Positions 27,242 through 35,168 of a DNA stretch of 64,000 nucleotides are shown here, one piece after another. A program made the position numbers and the translations under genes. Below the pieces are notes generated by a model. The model did no database searches. It saw nothing but the letters and a program-made list of their open reading frames with translations, and had not been told where the DNA came from. Source of the DNA: Clostridia bacterium UC5.1-1E11 (GTDB taxonomy: Bacteria > Bacillota > Clostridia > Oscillospirales > Acutalibacteraceae); contig BCAA01000012.1 of the NCBI GenBank assembly GCA_001305115.1, positions 1 to 64,000 on the forward strand, in the 5' to 3' direction. Position 1 is the first letter of the stretch, and each line of letters begins with the position of its first letter.

Positions 27242-27625
27242 ATGAATTCCCTTAAAAGCCTTTATTTCGATGCGGCAGAACCCGATAGCCAGCGCTGGAA
27301 GATGCTTGTTGAAAAACACGCGAAAAGAGCGCAGACCTTTGAAATCCACTGCTGGAAGGAAGAACCAGAGTGGATCGATCTCGCTTTACAATACGGAATC
27401 CCCAAAGAAACCGATTGGCCATATGGTACAGTTATCTCCGGACCCGTAACACCGGAATTCCTTCATATGCTCCTATGTCTACCAAAGCCAATGGATACTG
27501 AAATTTACAATAAGATGACTCCGTTTTTTCCATATTCTTTGATAACGGATTTTCTAGCGAGCACTATGGAACAGAGCTGCACCATGGCGAGCCACATCCT
27601 TTGTGAAAACAACATTGCGCTTTGA
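27242..27625 (+). CDS. Protein of unknown function (127 aa)
   Basis: Not recognised. The product starts MNSLKSLYFDAAEPDSQRWK and contains EIHCWKEEPEWIDLALQYG, KETDWPYGTVISGPVTPEF and MLLCLPKPMDTEIYNKMTPF, rich in Trp, Pro and acidic residues. No signal peptide or TM helix. AAAAAGGA lies 8 bases before the ATG at 27242; an ATG three codons upstream is within that site. It lies between the MocR-like gene and pepT on the same strand. Codon use looks like its neighbours and the ORF is open through its length, so it is probably real. Confidence 0.65.
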   Translation: MNSLKSLYFDAAEPDSQRWKMLVEKHAKRAQTFEIHCWKEEPEWIDLALQYGIPKETDWPYGTVISGPVTPEFLHMLLCLPKPMDTEIYNKMTPFFPYSLITDFLASTMEQSCTMASHILCENNIAL

Positions 27626-27678
27626 AAAAATTGGCGTATGATGGAAAAAATGCTTTTTCCTGAAAGGAGACATATGTG

Positions 27679-28893
27679 ATGAGAGCTTATGAACGATTTC
27701 TACAATATGTGCGTTATCATACCACTTCTGACGACAATGCACCGGCGGATAAATGTCCCACAACCGATCGCCAAAAGGTACTGGGGGCTGCACTTGCTGA
27801 GGAACTGCTCAGCTTGGGATTGGCCGATGCCCATATGGATGAATTTGGCTATGTCTACGGAACACTGCCAGCCAATTGTAAAACGGACCAGCCGGTTTTG
27901 GGGCTAATTGCACATATGGACACCTCTCCCGCAGCAAGCGGTGAAAATGTGCAAGCACGTATTGTGGAAAACTACAATGGAGGAGACATCCTACTCAACG
28001 CGGAAAAGAAGATCGTCATGCGTCCCACAGAATTTGAAAGCCTTCTCGATTACAAAGGACAGGATCTGATTGTGACCGATGGTACGACGCTGCTTGGTTC
28101 GGATGACAAAGCGGGGATTGCTGAGATCTTCACTGCGCTGGAACGCCTGACAACGGAAAACATTCCGCACGGTACGATTAAAGTCGGCATTACGCCCGAC
28201 GAAGAGACCGGACGTGGCGCAGACCGCTTTGATGTAAAGGGATTTGGGGCGCAATATGCCTATACAGTTGACGGAGGAAAACTCGGTGAAATTGAATATG
28301 AAAACTTTAATGCCGCAGATGCTAAAGTCACCATCAATGGTGTAAGCGTTCATCCTGGTACAGCCAAGGGCAAGATGAAAAATGCAATCCTAATTGCAAT
28401 GGAATTTCACTCCATGCTTCCCGTTTTCGAAAATCCGGCCTTTACAGAAGGATATGAGGGGTTCAGCCATCTGGAAGGTATTCAGGGACATGAAGAGCAG
28501 ACAAGCTTGCACTATATTATCCGAGACCATGATATGGAAAAATTTGAAGTCAAAAAGGCGCGTTTTCAAAAGATTGCGACTTACTTGAATGAGAAATATG
28601 GTACAGGAACAGTTGTTCTCAACATCACTGACAGTTATTATAATATGAAACAACAGATCGCTCCTCATATGTTCCTGATTGAAAATGCCGAACAAGCGAT
28701 GCGTAAAGCTGGGGTTGAACCCCTGGTTGTGCCGATTCGCGGCGGCACGGACGGCGCCCGTCTCTCCTATATGGGACTTCCATGCCCCAACCTCTCCACC
28801 GGCGGCCACAATTTCCATGGCCGTTTTGAATACATCCCCATTCAGAGTATGGACAAGATGGTGGACGTTCTGTTAAATCTTGTACGGATTTAA
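27679..28893 (+). CDS. pepT: Peptidase T (tripeptide aminopeptidase)
   Basis: 404-aa M20-family zinc aminopeptidase that removes N-terminal residues from tripeptides in the cytoplasm. Metal ligands are visible in IAHMDTSPAASG (His), LLGSDDKAGIAEI (Asp), TPDEETGRGAD (Glu pair), YTVDGGKLGEIEYENFNA (Asp) and STGGHNFHG (His). RGGTDGARLSYMGLPCPN is the PepT dimerisation/active-site segment. Full family length. The ATG at 27679 with GAAAGGAGA is preferred over the GTG one codon before. Confidence 0.96.
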   Translation: MRAYERFLQYVRYHTTSDDNAPADKCPTTDRQKVLGAALAEELLSLGLADAHMDEFGYVYGTLPANCKTDQPVLGLIAHMDTSPAASGENVQARIVENYNGGDILLNAEKKIVMRPTEFESLLDYKGQDLIVTDGTTLLGSDDKAGIAEIFTALERLTTENIPHGTIKVGITPDEETGRGADRFDVKGFGAQYAYTVDGGKLGEIEYENFNAADAKVTINGVSVHPGTAKGKMKNAILIAMEFHSMLPVFENPAFTEGYEGFSHLEGIQGHEEQTSLHYIIRDHDMEKFEVKKARFQKIATYLNEKYGTGTVVLNITDSYYNMKQQIAPHMFLIENAEQAMRKAGVEPLVVPIRGGTDGARLSYMGLPCPNLSTGGHNFHGRFEYIPIQSMDKMVDVLLNLVRI

Positions 28894-28923
28894 TGGGTTC
28901 CTTATCCATATAAAACACCAAAA

Positions 28924-28970
28924 CATGAGGCTGTAAGCTGGATTGCTCCGGCTTACAGCCTCATGTTATT
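28924..28970 (+). terminator. Bidirectional terminator between pepT and aldehyde dehydrogenase
   Basis: Fifteen-base perfect stem CATGAGGCTGTAAGC / GCTTACAGCCTCATG with a 12-base loop, T-rich on the plus side (TTATTTTG). It separates convergent genes. Confidence 0.85.
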
Positions 28971-28994
28971 TTGTATATTCAACTTTTGAAACAC

Positions 28995-30362
28995 CTACCG
29001 CAAGAACCATCGGAGAAGTTGTTCTTTTCTCGCCGTTGCCGGCGGATAACGCACAGGCAAATCCAAAAAACTGGAATTCTTTAGAATGCTCTTATAATGG
29101 CTAAATGTGTCAAAACTCTTTTTGCCGTGATAGCTCCCCATCCCGCTCTGACCAACGCCCCCAAATCCCATGTACGGCGTGGCAAGATGTACCACAGTGT
29201 CGTTGATGCATCCGCCGCCAAATGGAATTTCCTGCAAGACTCTCTTCTCTGCAATGCGATCCCTGGTAAAAAGATACAGCGCGAGAGGTTTTTCTCGCCC
29301 TTTGACAAAATGGATCGCTTCATCCAATGTCGAGAAGGTCAGGATCGGAAGAATCGGGCCAAAGATTTCCTCCTGCATCACCGGCGCATCGGGCGATACG
29401 GCATCCAGTAAGGTTGGTGCAATTTTATCCGTGCCGTTGTCCTGGCCGCCCAGTAGAATGTGTTGGTTTTCCAACAGTCCTTTGAGACGTAGAAAGTGTT
29501 TTTCATTGATAATCTTTGGATAATGGGGATTATCTATAGGATTCTTTCCATAAAACCATAAGAGGTACCGGCGCATATACGCCACAAGTTCATTTTTTAC
29601 CTCCCGATGCACCAACAGATAGTCGGGGGCCACGCAGGTCTGGCCTGCGTTGAGAAATTTTCCAAAGACAATCCGCTTTGCTGCCAGCTTGCTATTGGCC
29701 GTTCGGTCCACGATACAGGGGCTTTTCCCACCCAATTCCAAGGTGACTGGGGTCAGATGTGCGGCCGCTTTCTCCATCACAAGCTTCCCAACCGCTACGC
29801 TTCCCGTGAAAAAGATATAATCAAATTGCTGTTCCAGCAGGGCGGTATTGGTCTCGCGCCCACCTTGTACCACGGTCACATATTCCGGCGGAAAACAAGC
29901 ACGGAGCAGTTCTTCGATTTCCTGCGCTACATGGGGCGCATAGGCAGAGGGCTTGAGAATCACGGTATTTCCCGCAGCTAAAGCGCCGATCAACGGCTCC
30001 ATACTCAGCAAAAACGGATAGTTCCATGGAGACAGTATTAAAACCACTCCATATGGTTCTGCTAGGCAAAAACTCCTGGATGGAAACTGGCTTAGCGGTG
30101 TTGGCACCCGTTTTTTGGTTGCCCAGCGCGTCATATGCGCGGCTATGTAACGAAGTTCGCTATATGTGAGTCCGAGCTCTGTCATATACCCTTCCATATT
30201 GGATTTTCCAAGGTCCTGCCGTAAAGCGCGCAAGAACCTGTGCTCTCGAGCGCGCATTTCCCGCGCGAGACGCTCCAAAGCCACTGCACGAAATGCAAGG
30301 TTTCTTGTCTTGCCGTGATCATAAAAGGAGCGCTGTGCCTGTACTAGGTCCGCGATGTGCAT
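28995..30362 (-). CDS. NAD(P)+-dependent aldehyde dehydrogenase
   Basis: 455-aa class 3-like aldehyde dehydrogenase, close in length to the bacterial AldH/YwdH group. Motifs: LILSPWNYPFLLSMEPL (cofactor/oxyanion Asn), GNTVILKPSAYAPH, FFTGSVAVGKLVMEKAA, VTLELGGKSPCIV (general base Glu), NAGQTCVAPDYLL (catalytic Cys) and EEIFGPILPI. Oxidises medium or long-chain aldehydes to acids; the natural substrate is unknown. Monocistronic, ending at the shared terminator. Confidence 0.93.
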   Translation of the reverse strand: MHIADLVQAQRSFYDHGKTRNLAFRAVALERLAREMRAREHRFLRALRQDLGKSNMEGYMTELGLTYSELRYIAAHMTRWATKKRVPTPLSQFPSRSFCLAEPYGVVLILSPWNYPFLLSMEPLIGALAAGNTVILKPSAYAPHVAQEIEELLRACFPPEYVTVVQGGRETNTALLEQQFDYIFFTGSVAVGKLVMEKAAAHLTPVTLELGGKSPCIVDRTANSKLAAKRIVFGKFLNAGQTCVAPDYLLVHREVKNELVAYMRRYLLWFYGKNPIDNPHYPKIINEKHFLRLKGLLENQHILLGGQDNGTDKIAPTLLDAVSPDAPVMQEEIFGPILPILTFSTLDEAIHFVKGREKPLALYLFTRDRIAEKRVLQEIPFGGGCINDTVVHLATPYMGFGGVGQSGMGSYHGKKSFDTFSHYKSILKNSSFLDLPVRYPPATARKEQLLRWFLR

Positions 30363-30710
30363 CGCATGTTCCTCCTCTCGTCCATAGACCCACCCACTGG
30401 CCGCCGCTCAAAAACTGCGTGGAAGCGGCCCAATTGTCTTGCGTTTATTTCAGTAAGCATTTTTCTGAAATGTAGGAATTGGCTTTTATTAGCGGGTCTT
30501 GCTTGTCCATTCTTCGATTCATTATATCCACAAAGATTTGAAATTCGCAAGCAAATTTTGTAAAACAAAATATTCCCTTCTGTATTTTTGATGAATCTGC
30601 AAATGATAAGAGTGCGCTTTTATCCGATGGGACTTTTCTGCCTATTTGCATATTAAAAAGGTATTTTTGTCATTTCATCGGACCAAGCGTATAGACAGGA
30701 GGTGAATCAT
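30363..30710 (+). other. Intergenic stretch without a supported gene
   Basis: About 350 AT-rich bases between the divergent aldehyde dehydrogenase and the small gene at 30711. No clear promoter pair or structure was found. Confidence 0.5.
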
Positions 30711-30884
30711 ATGCCGGAAGAGAAAGCCAATGCCGTTTTAAACAACCCACAGATGAAGAAATTTTTCTCAGCACAGCCCTTTTTTGTACAGGAGAGCATT
30801 ATGCAGACCGGCGTGGGTGCAAGCACTGAAAATGAGCTGAAGCAGTGTGCAGAAAATCTAACCAAAAAACAACCTGCCGAATAA
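30711..30884 (+). CDS. Small acidic/neutral protein of unknown function (57 aa)
   Basis: MPEEKANAVLNNPQMKKFF followed by PFFVQESIMQTG and ENELKQCAENLTKK: a soluble, helical small protein of a kind I believe recurs in Clostridia, without known function. A perfect AGGAGGTGAATCAT precedes the ATG at 30711 and supports it being translated. Stands alone, followed by a terminator hairpin. Confidence 0.7.
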   Translation: MPEEKANAVLNNPQMKKFFSAQPFFVQESIMQTGVGASTENELKQCAENLTKKQPAE

Positions 30885-31005
30885 AAATGGCTTTTCCAAT
30901 TGTTTGATTAAAAGGGTGCTCCTCTCTTTATTCTTTGTCACACCTACTAAGGAAAAGTTCTTTCCAGTCCTGTGTGCGATTTTATGAACGGCCGTCTTAA
31001 CGGAC

Positions 31006-31050
31006 AAAAACATCCCGCGGATCGCTATTCGCCTTCCGCGGGATGTTTCT
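31006..31050 (+). terminator. Bidirectional terminator
   Basis: Stem AACATCCCGCGGA / TCCGCGGGATGTT between the small gene at 30711 and the convergent ferritin-like gene, with flanking A-run (left) and TTTCTT (right). Confidence 0.85.
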
Positions 31051-31583
31051 TATTGAATCAATTCATCCAAGTAGGACCGGAAGATCTTTACATGTACCTT
31101 TTCATCCTCCACGATTCGCAGCAGGATAGCGGAAAGCGAAGCGTCGTGCACCATCGCCGCTTGGCGCCGGTAACGGTCAATTGTCTCTTGTTCTGCCAAT
31201 AAGTTGCTCTGCATCATGTGAAAAAAGTTTTTGCAGGGCGATACCATATTTCCGTCCCATGTCCGCCTTCGCTGTCGAAAAGAGACCGAGTAAACTGGGT
31301 CACCACCCAAAAGACAAATAAGCTGCGCAAAAATGTCGATATGGTGCATCTCTACCATTGCAATTTGCTTTAAAGCTTGGGATGCCTCAGCATTCTTCGC
31401 CTCGATAACCCACCCCTGGTAGAGATATTGCATCACAGCGGTCATTTCACTCTGGGCTGCGCACAGATTCATATGCATCAGCCCGGCATACAGACGATTT
31501 TTCCCTGCCACTTCAATCGGTGGATAGGGTTCCGGAGAGGCATATACCTTTGCGGTTTCTATGTGCATGTCACGCTTTTCCAC
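31050..31583 (-). CDS. Ferritin-like (four-helix, di-iron type) protein
   Basis: 177 aa, all helical, with the diiron ligand pattern spaced as in ferritin/rubrerythrin-like proteins: Glu in AAQSEMTAVMQYLYQ, E-x-x-H in VEMHHIDIFAQLI, Glu in LLAEQETIDRYRRQ, and E-x-x-H in VEDEKVHVKIF. Relatives include rubrerythrin-type domains and CotJC/Mn-catalase-like proteins. A role in peroxide or metal handling is likely but not proven. The GTG at 31583 after GGAGGATTTCCC is the best start. Confidence 0.8.
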   Translation of the reverse strand: MEKRDMHIETAKVYASPEPYPPIEVAGKNRLYAGLMHMNLCAAQSEMTAVMQYLYQGWVIEAKNAEASQALKQIAMVEMHHIDIFAQLICLLGGDPVYSVSFRQRRRTWDGNMVSPCKNFFHMMQSNLLAEQETIDRYRRQAAMVHDASLSAILLRIVEDEKVHVKIFRSYLDELIQ

Positions 31584-31726
31584 GGGAAATCCTCCATTAC
31601 GAATGAATTCATCAATACATATGCACCGGACAGACCAGCTAGTACCAGATGCCCCTACAGATCGTAGGAGGATTTGACATTTGCGGTAGATGAGCGTATC
31701 ATTTTTTCCAGAAAGAGGGATGGATC

Positions 31727-31921
31727 ATGGAACAAACCACCATCAAGATCATTGCAGGCTATTGTCCCTATCTCCATGCGGAGCATTCTATCCGCGCTAC
31801 ATATACCCTGATTCCACATCATGGCAGGAAATTTTCCAACTATTGTTGCAAATACGCACAGGAATGTAAGCAGATGGAACATTGCCCATTACAGCGTGCC
31901 GCAATATTAAACGAAAATTGA
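31727..31921 (+). CDS. Small Cys-rich protein of unknown function (64 aa)
   Basis: MEQTTIKIIAGYCPYLHAEH, then YCCKYAQECKQMEHCPLQ: six Cys and several His arranged like a small zinc-binding knuckle. It resembles short clostridial proteins with a CPxLxxxH start and CP(L/I)xxA end, none with assigned function. AGAGGGATGGATC precedes the ATG. Divergent from the ferritin-like gene. Confidence 0.65.
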   Translation: MEQTTIKIIAGYCPYLHAEHSIRATYTLIPHHGRKFSNYCCKYAQECKQMEHCPLQRAAILNEN

Positions 31922-31967
31922 CGCATATTTTTACTTCCATAGGCGAATGCTATGGAAGGGTGATCGA

Positions 31968-32159
31968 ATGTTGGAAACACCGCTTGGCTTTGGAATGCCG
32001 ATGATTCAATGCCCAGAGGCCATACAGTACCTGGAAGTGGATCGTTCGGTCGACTTCCTTCTGGAGACACAGCCCAATCCTGAGTTGAGAGAAGTCCGAC
32101 GTACGCAGGAACACGGTTTTGCTACAGCGTTTCAAGAGGCATTTCGTTGGCGTGTATAA
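31968..32159 (+). CDS. Hypothetical small protein (63 aa)
   Basis: MLETPLGFGMPMIQCPEAIQ and LETQPNPELREVRRTQEHGF are visible; no family recognised. AAGGGTGATCGA before the ATG is a plausible ribosome site, and a terminator follows 32 bases after the stop. No membrane segment. Could be spurious. Confidence 0.45.
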   Translation: MLETPLGFGMPMIQCPEAIQYLEVDRSVDFLLETQPNPELREVRRTQEHGFATAFQEAFRWRV

Positions 32160-32190
32160 CTTGCATTCTTATTGGTATAAAAATTAATAT

Positions 32191-32237
32191 GAAAAGCCGC
32201 TGTCCATTCTGCACACATTGGACAGCGGCTTCTTTTA
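32191..32237 (+). terminator. Bidirectional terminator upstream of rrf2 stop
   Basis: Stem AGCCGCTGTCCA / TGGACAGCGGCT followed by TCTTTT (plus) and TTTTC (minus). It separates the small ORFs from the convergent Rrf2 operon. Confidence 0.85.
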
Positions 32238-32254
32238 AATAACTCTCAATTCGA

Positions 32255-32686
32255 TTAAAGGATCGAACTATCGGCGGATGATGCTTGCAGTTGAATACGT
32301 TCAACCATTTCCGCCAAGGAGGTGGCCCGCAAGGTAATCTCCACCTCTTGATCGATGGCGTCCCAAACATGCCGCTTCAAAAAAGCGCGCAACGGTGTCC
32401 CTGCATCAAGCTCTTCAGAAATGGACAGATCCCCCTCCAACGCCTCTAATATTGACTGCAAAGAAATCTGTTCCGCTGGTCTGGCAAGAGAATATCCCCC
32501 TTGCGCACCAGCCATTCCCAAAACAAAACCCGCGCGCTTTAATGCAGAAAAAATACTTTCCAAGTAGTTGAGGGACAGGTCCTGTCGCGCGGCAATTGCA
32601 GCCAATGGCACACGCCCCTCCTCGGCATGCAAGGCTAGATCGATCATCGCCCGCAGTCCATAGCGGCCTCGAGTCGATATTTTCAT
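32255..32686 (-). CDS. Rrf2-family transcriptional regulator without Fe-S cysteines
   Basis: 143-aa Rrf2 protein: MKISTRGRYGLRAMIDLALH, VPLAAIAARQDLSLNYLESI recognition-helix region and GAQGGYSLARPAEQISL wing. The segment that carries three Cys in IscR/NsrR contains none here, so it is not an Fe-S sensor and is more like CymR. Its ATG overlaps the stop of the preceding Rrf2 gene by four bases. The pair sits divergent to cysK, which carries a CymR-like operator. Confidence 0.9.
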   Translation of the reverse strand: MKISTRGRYGLRAMIDLALHAEEGRVPLAAIAARQDLSLNYLESIFSALKRAGFVLGMAGAQGGYSLARPAEQISLQSILEALEGDLSISEELDAGTPLRAFLKRHVWDAIDQEVEITLRATSLAEMVERIQLQASSADSSIL

Positions 32687-33123
32687 CGGGGCATTCCCCC
32701 TTCCTGTTCGGTCTTCCATTCAGTCCGAAGGCGATCGAGTGTAATACTATCCGCTGCACGCGCAAGGGCATCCGATAATTCCACCCACACCTGCCTGCTG
32801 ATACAAGTGCCTCGTACCCTGCTGGTACAGGCGGAGAGCGACTCCACACACTTGACAGGAACCAAACTCCCCTCTACTGCTCGGATGATTTGGCCAACAG
32901 AAATTTCCGAAAGCGGTTGATTAAAAATGAAACCTCCCCGGGCACCGCGCACAGTACGAATGATGCCCGACTGTTTAAGCTTAAAAAAGATTTGCTCCAA
33001 ATAAGCAGCGGAAATCCCAGTCCCTGTAGCGATCTCTTTGATGCTTACCGCTCGATCCGGCGTCGCAATCGCCATATAAAAAAGCCCCTCGAGTGCATAA
33101 CGGCCCTTGGTTGAAAGCTTCAT
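32683..33123 (-). CDS. Rrf2-family transcriptional regulator with three cysteines (IscR-like)
   Basis: 146 aa: MKLSTKGRYALEGLFYMAIA, VSIKEIATGTGISAAYLEQI, GARGGFIFNQPLSEISVGQI. In the effector region it has CVESLSACTSRVRGTC, a three-Cys set (spacing C-x6-C-x7-C) like the [2Fe-2S] site of IscR. It could therefore sense Fe-S or redox state while its partner senses sulfur supply. First gene of the two-gene operon, with its own consensus-like promoter and AGAGGGGAAGTGCT site. Confidence 0.9.
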   Translation of the reverse strand: MKLSTKGRYALEGLFYMAIATPDRAVSIKEIATGTGISAAYLEQIFFKLKQSGIIRTVRGARGGFIFNQPLSEISVGQIIRAVEGSLVPVKCVESLSACTSRVRGTCISRQVWVELSDALARAADSITLDRLRTEWKTEQEGGMPR

Positions 33124-33162
33124 AGCACTTCCCCTCTGTATGACTGCATTTGATTGTCTACT

Positions 33163-33191
33163 ATTATACTATGATTTGGGGACCGATGCAA
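33163..33191 (-). promoter_or_regulatory. Promoter of the rrf2 pair
   Basis: Minus-strand TTGCAT (33186-33191) and TATAAT (33163-33168) with a 17-base spacer, divergent from the cysK promoter 20 bases away. Confidence 0.75.
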
Positions 33192-33211
33192 TAAAAACAA
33201 GATTTTTCCTA

Positions 33212-33240
33212 TTGACTTTGTCATATATATGGAATATAAT
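33212..33240 (+). promoter_or_regulatory. Promoter of cysK
   Basis: TTGACT (33212-33217) and TATAAT (33235-33240) with a 17-base spacer. Confidence 0.85.
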
Positions 33241-33250
33241 AGGGAAAAAT

Positions 33251-33276
33251 TTAATCCTTACTAATTTAATAGGAAT
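33251..33276 (+). promoter_or_regulatory. CymR/Rrf2-like operator upstream of cysK
   Basis: A 26-base AT-rich imperfect dyad (half-sites near ATCCTTACTA and TAATAGGAAT) placed at the expected transcription start. Its reverse complement matches 15127-15152 in the metNIQ promoter at 23 of 26 bases. The TAATAGGAATT end resembles CymR sites known from Bacillus and Staphylococcus. Confidence 0.7.
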
Positions 33277-33319
33277 TCAAGCAGTCTGCTAAAAACCAGA
33301 TAGAATGGAGCGAATGTAC

Positions 33320-34252
33320 ATGAAGATTTCCAAAAAATTGACGGATCTGATCGGCCATACCCCTCTTCTCGAATTGTCAAATTATGAAGCAAAGCACAAC
33401 CTGGAAGCCACACTTGTGGCAAAGCTGGAGTCCTTTAACCCGCTTTCCTCTGTAAAGGATCGCGTCGGTTTCGCACTGATTCAAGACGCAGAAGAGCGTG
33501 GTCTTATCAATTCGGATACAACTATTATTGAACCGACCAGCGGCAATACTGGCGTAGGGCTTGCCTTTGTGGCAGCTTCCAAAGGGTATCGACTGATTTT
33601 GACCATGCCGGAAACCATGAGCTTAGAACGCCGCCGCTTGGTATCCGCCCTCGGTGCAGAACTTGTCCTCACCGAGGGGGCTGCCGGTATGAAAGGCGCC
33701 ATTGCCAAGGCAGAGGAGCTCGCAAAAGAAATTCCCAACTCCTTTATCCCTGGCCAGTTCACCAATCCAGCCAATCCGGCCGCTCATCGTGCCACAACTG
33801 CCCAGGAGATTTGGGCTGATACGGACGGCAAAGTCGATATTTTTGTCGCTGGAATGGGAACTGGTGGAACCATCACCGGCACAGGGGAAGGTCTGAAATC
33901 CTACAATCCGAAGATTCGAATTGTCGGTGTGGAACCTGCGTCCTCCCCCGTCATCACGCAGGGAAAGGCTGGACCTCACAAAATTCAGGGCATTGGCGCT
34001 GGATTTGTTCCGGATATTCTCAATACAGACATTCTCGATGAGGTTCTCACTGTGACCAACGAGGACGCATATGCTACCACTAAGGAACTCGCAAGAACAG
34101 AAGGTCTACTGGCCGGCATTTCCTCCGGTGCTGCTGTCTATGCGGCAACACAGCTTGCAAAACGTCCAGAAAACAAAGGGAAACAAATTGTCGTCCTGCT
34201 GCCGGATACAGGAGAGCGCTACCTCTCCACTGGTGTATTTGATGCAGAATAA
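33320..34252 (+). CDS. cysK: Cysteine synthase (O-acetylserine sulfhydrylase)
   Basis: 310-aa PLP enzyme making cysteine from O-acetylserine and sulfide. PLP lysine in SSVKDRVG (Lys46), substrate loop [12 protein letters not shown], phosphate loop [14 protein letters not shown] and [11 protein letters not shown] are all present. [13 protein letters not shown] is typical of CysK. The ATG at 33320 lies 9 bases after GGAG; in-frame ATGs at 33305 and 33314 are less well placed. Divergent from the rrf2 pair and preceded by the operator above. Confidence 0.96.
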   Translation: MKISKKLTDLIGHTPLLELSNYEAKHNLEATLVAKLESFNPLSSVKDRVGFALIQDAEERGLINSDTTIIEPTSGNTGVGLAFVAASKGYRLILTMPETMSLERRRLVSALGAELVLTEGAAGMKGAIAKAEELAKEIPNSFIPGQFTNPANPAAHRATTAQEIWADTDGKVDIFVAGMGTGGTITGTGEGLKSYNPKIRIVGVEPASSPVITQGKAGPHKIQGIGAGFVPDILNTDILDEVLTVTNEDAYATTKELARTEGLLAGISSGAAVYAATQLAKRPENKGKQIVVLLPDTGERYLSTGVFDAE

Positions 34253-34260
34253 GTTCTAAA

Positions 34261-34310
34261 ACAAAGGAACGCGCTCTGGGTTGTAGGCAACCTCAGAGCG
34301 CGTCCTTTGC
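34261..34310 (+). terminator. Hairpin after cysK
   Basis: Stem CAAAGGA(A)CGCGCTCTG paired with CAGAGCGCGTCCTTTG around GGTTGTAGGCAACC. No good T-run on the plus strand, so termination is uncertain. Confidence 0.5.
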
Positions 34311-34324
34311 CCGGAAAAGACCGT

Positions 34325-34353
34325 TTGACAAACCTGTAGAACCGCAGTAAAAT
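34325..34353 (+). promoter_or_regulatory. Promoter of the cytidylate-kinase-like gene
   Basis: TTGACA (34325-34330) and TAAAAT (34348-34353), spacer 17 bases. Confidence 0.7.
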
Positions 34354-34430
34354 AAAAGAAATTCACAGAAAAGTCCATTCTTTGTAGAATTTTTTGGGGT
34401 TAGAACCTCATCTGATAGGAGGAGTTGAGC

Positions 34431-35060
34431 ATGAGTACCAAAACCATCATTACCATTGCGCGGCAATATGGCAGCGGCGGAAGAGAAATCGGGGAAAAAG
34501 TCGCCAAGCGGTTGGGGATTCCTTTTTATAATAAGGATTTGATTACATTAGCGGCAAAGCAAAGCGGCATGAGCCCCGAAATTTTTGAAAAGGCGGATGA
34601 AAAAGCTACCAACAGTTTGTTATATTCATTGATGATGGGAAACTATACCTTTGGAAGCCAAATAACACCGATGGATAATTTGCCCATCAATGACAAATTA
34701 TTCTTAGCACAGTCTCAAATCATCCGCGAGGCGGCGGAAAAAGGCCCCTGTGTCATAGTGGGCCGCTGCGCCGATTACGTTCTGCGTGAAAATAAAAATT
34801 GTCTGCATGTATTTATCTACGCGGATCATTTTGCACGTATGGACCGAATCATCAAAAAATACGACGTCGATCCGGCTAAAGCAGCAGATACACTGGTGAA
34901 ACAAGATAAACAGCGTGCAAATTATTACAACTTTTACTCCAACCAAAAGTGGGGAAGCCCGGAAAATTATCACCTTATGTTGGAATCCTCTGCCTTTGGC
35001 ATTGAAAATTCCATCGACTTGATCTGCAAAGCTGTAGAGATGAAGGAAAACGCCCGGTAA
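34431..35060 (+). CDS. Cytidylate kinase-like family protein
   Basis: 209 aa. N-terminal P-loop region IITIARQYGSGGREIGEKVA, KRLGIPFYNKDLITLAA, and the later IVGRCADYVLRENKNCLHVF place it in the cytidylate kinase-like family, distinct from true Cmk. The nucleotide or other phosphate acceptor is unknown. AGGAGGAGTTGAGC precedes the ATG at 34431; the TTG two codons upstream is the site itself. Followed by a hairpin and a MATE gene. Confidence 0.88.
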   Translation: MSTKTIITIARQYGSGGREIGEKVAKRLGIPFYNKDLITLAAKQSGMSPEIFEKADEKATNSLLYSLMMGNYTFGSQITPMDNLPINDKLFLAQSQIIREAAEKGPCVIVGRCADYVLRENKNCLHVFIYADHFARMDRIIKKYDVDPAKAADTLVKQDKQRANYYNFYSNQKWGSPENYHLMLESSAFGIENSIDLICKAVEMKENAR

Positions 35061-35087
35061 TCCATTCCCTACCGTGCTTTTCTGATC

Positions 35088-35134
35088 GGGCCCTTTCGGA
35101 TCGCCGTCAAACGGCCTCCTGAAGGGGCCTTTTC
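35088..35134 (+). terminator. Terminator after the kinase-like gene
   Basis: GGGCCCTTTCGG pairs imperfectly with CCTGAAGGGGCC and is followed by TTTTCT. Confidence 0.65.
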
Positions 35135-35168
35135 TATTCGGAAATCTAAAAGTAAAGGAGTTCTTTCC

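Noticed and set aside
30655..30700. Promoter TTGTCA-17-TATAGA just before the small gene at 30711
   Set aside because: The -10 would abut the ribosome binding site, leaving almost no leader; considered chance.
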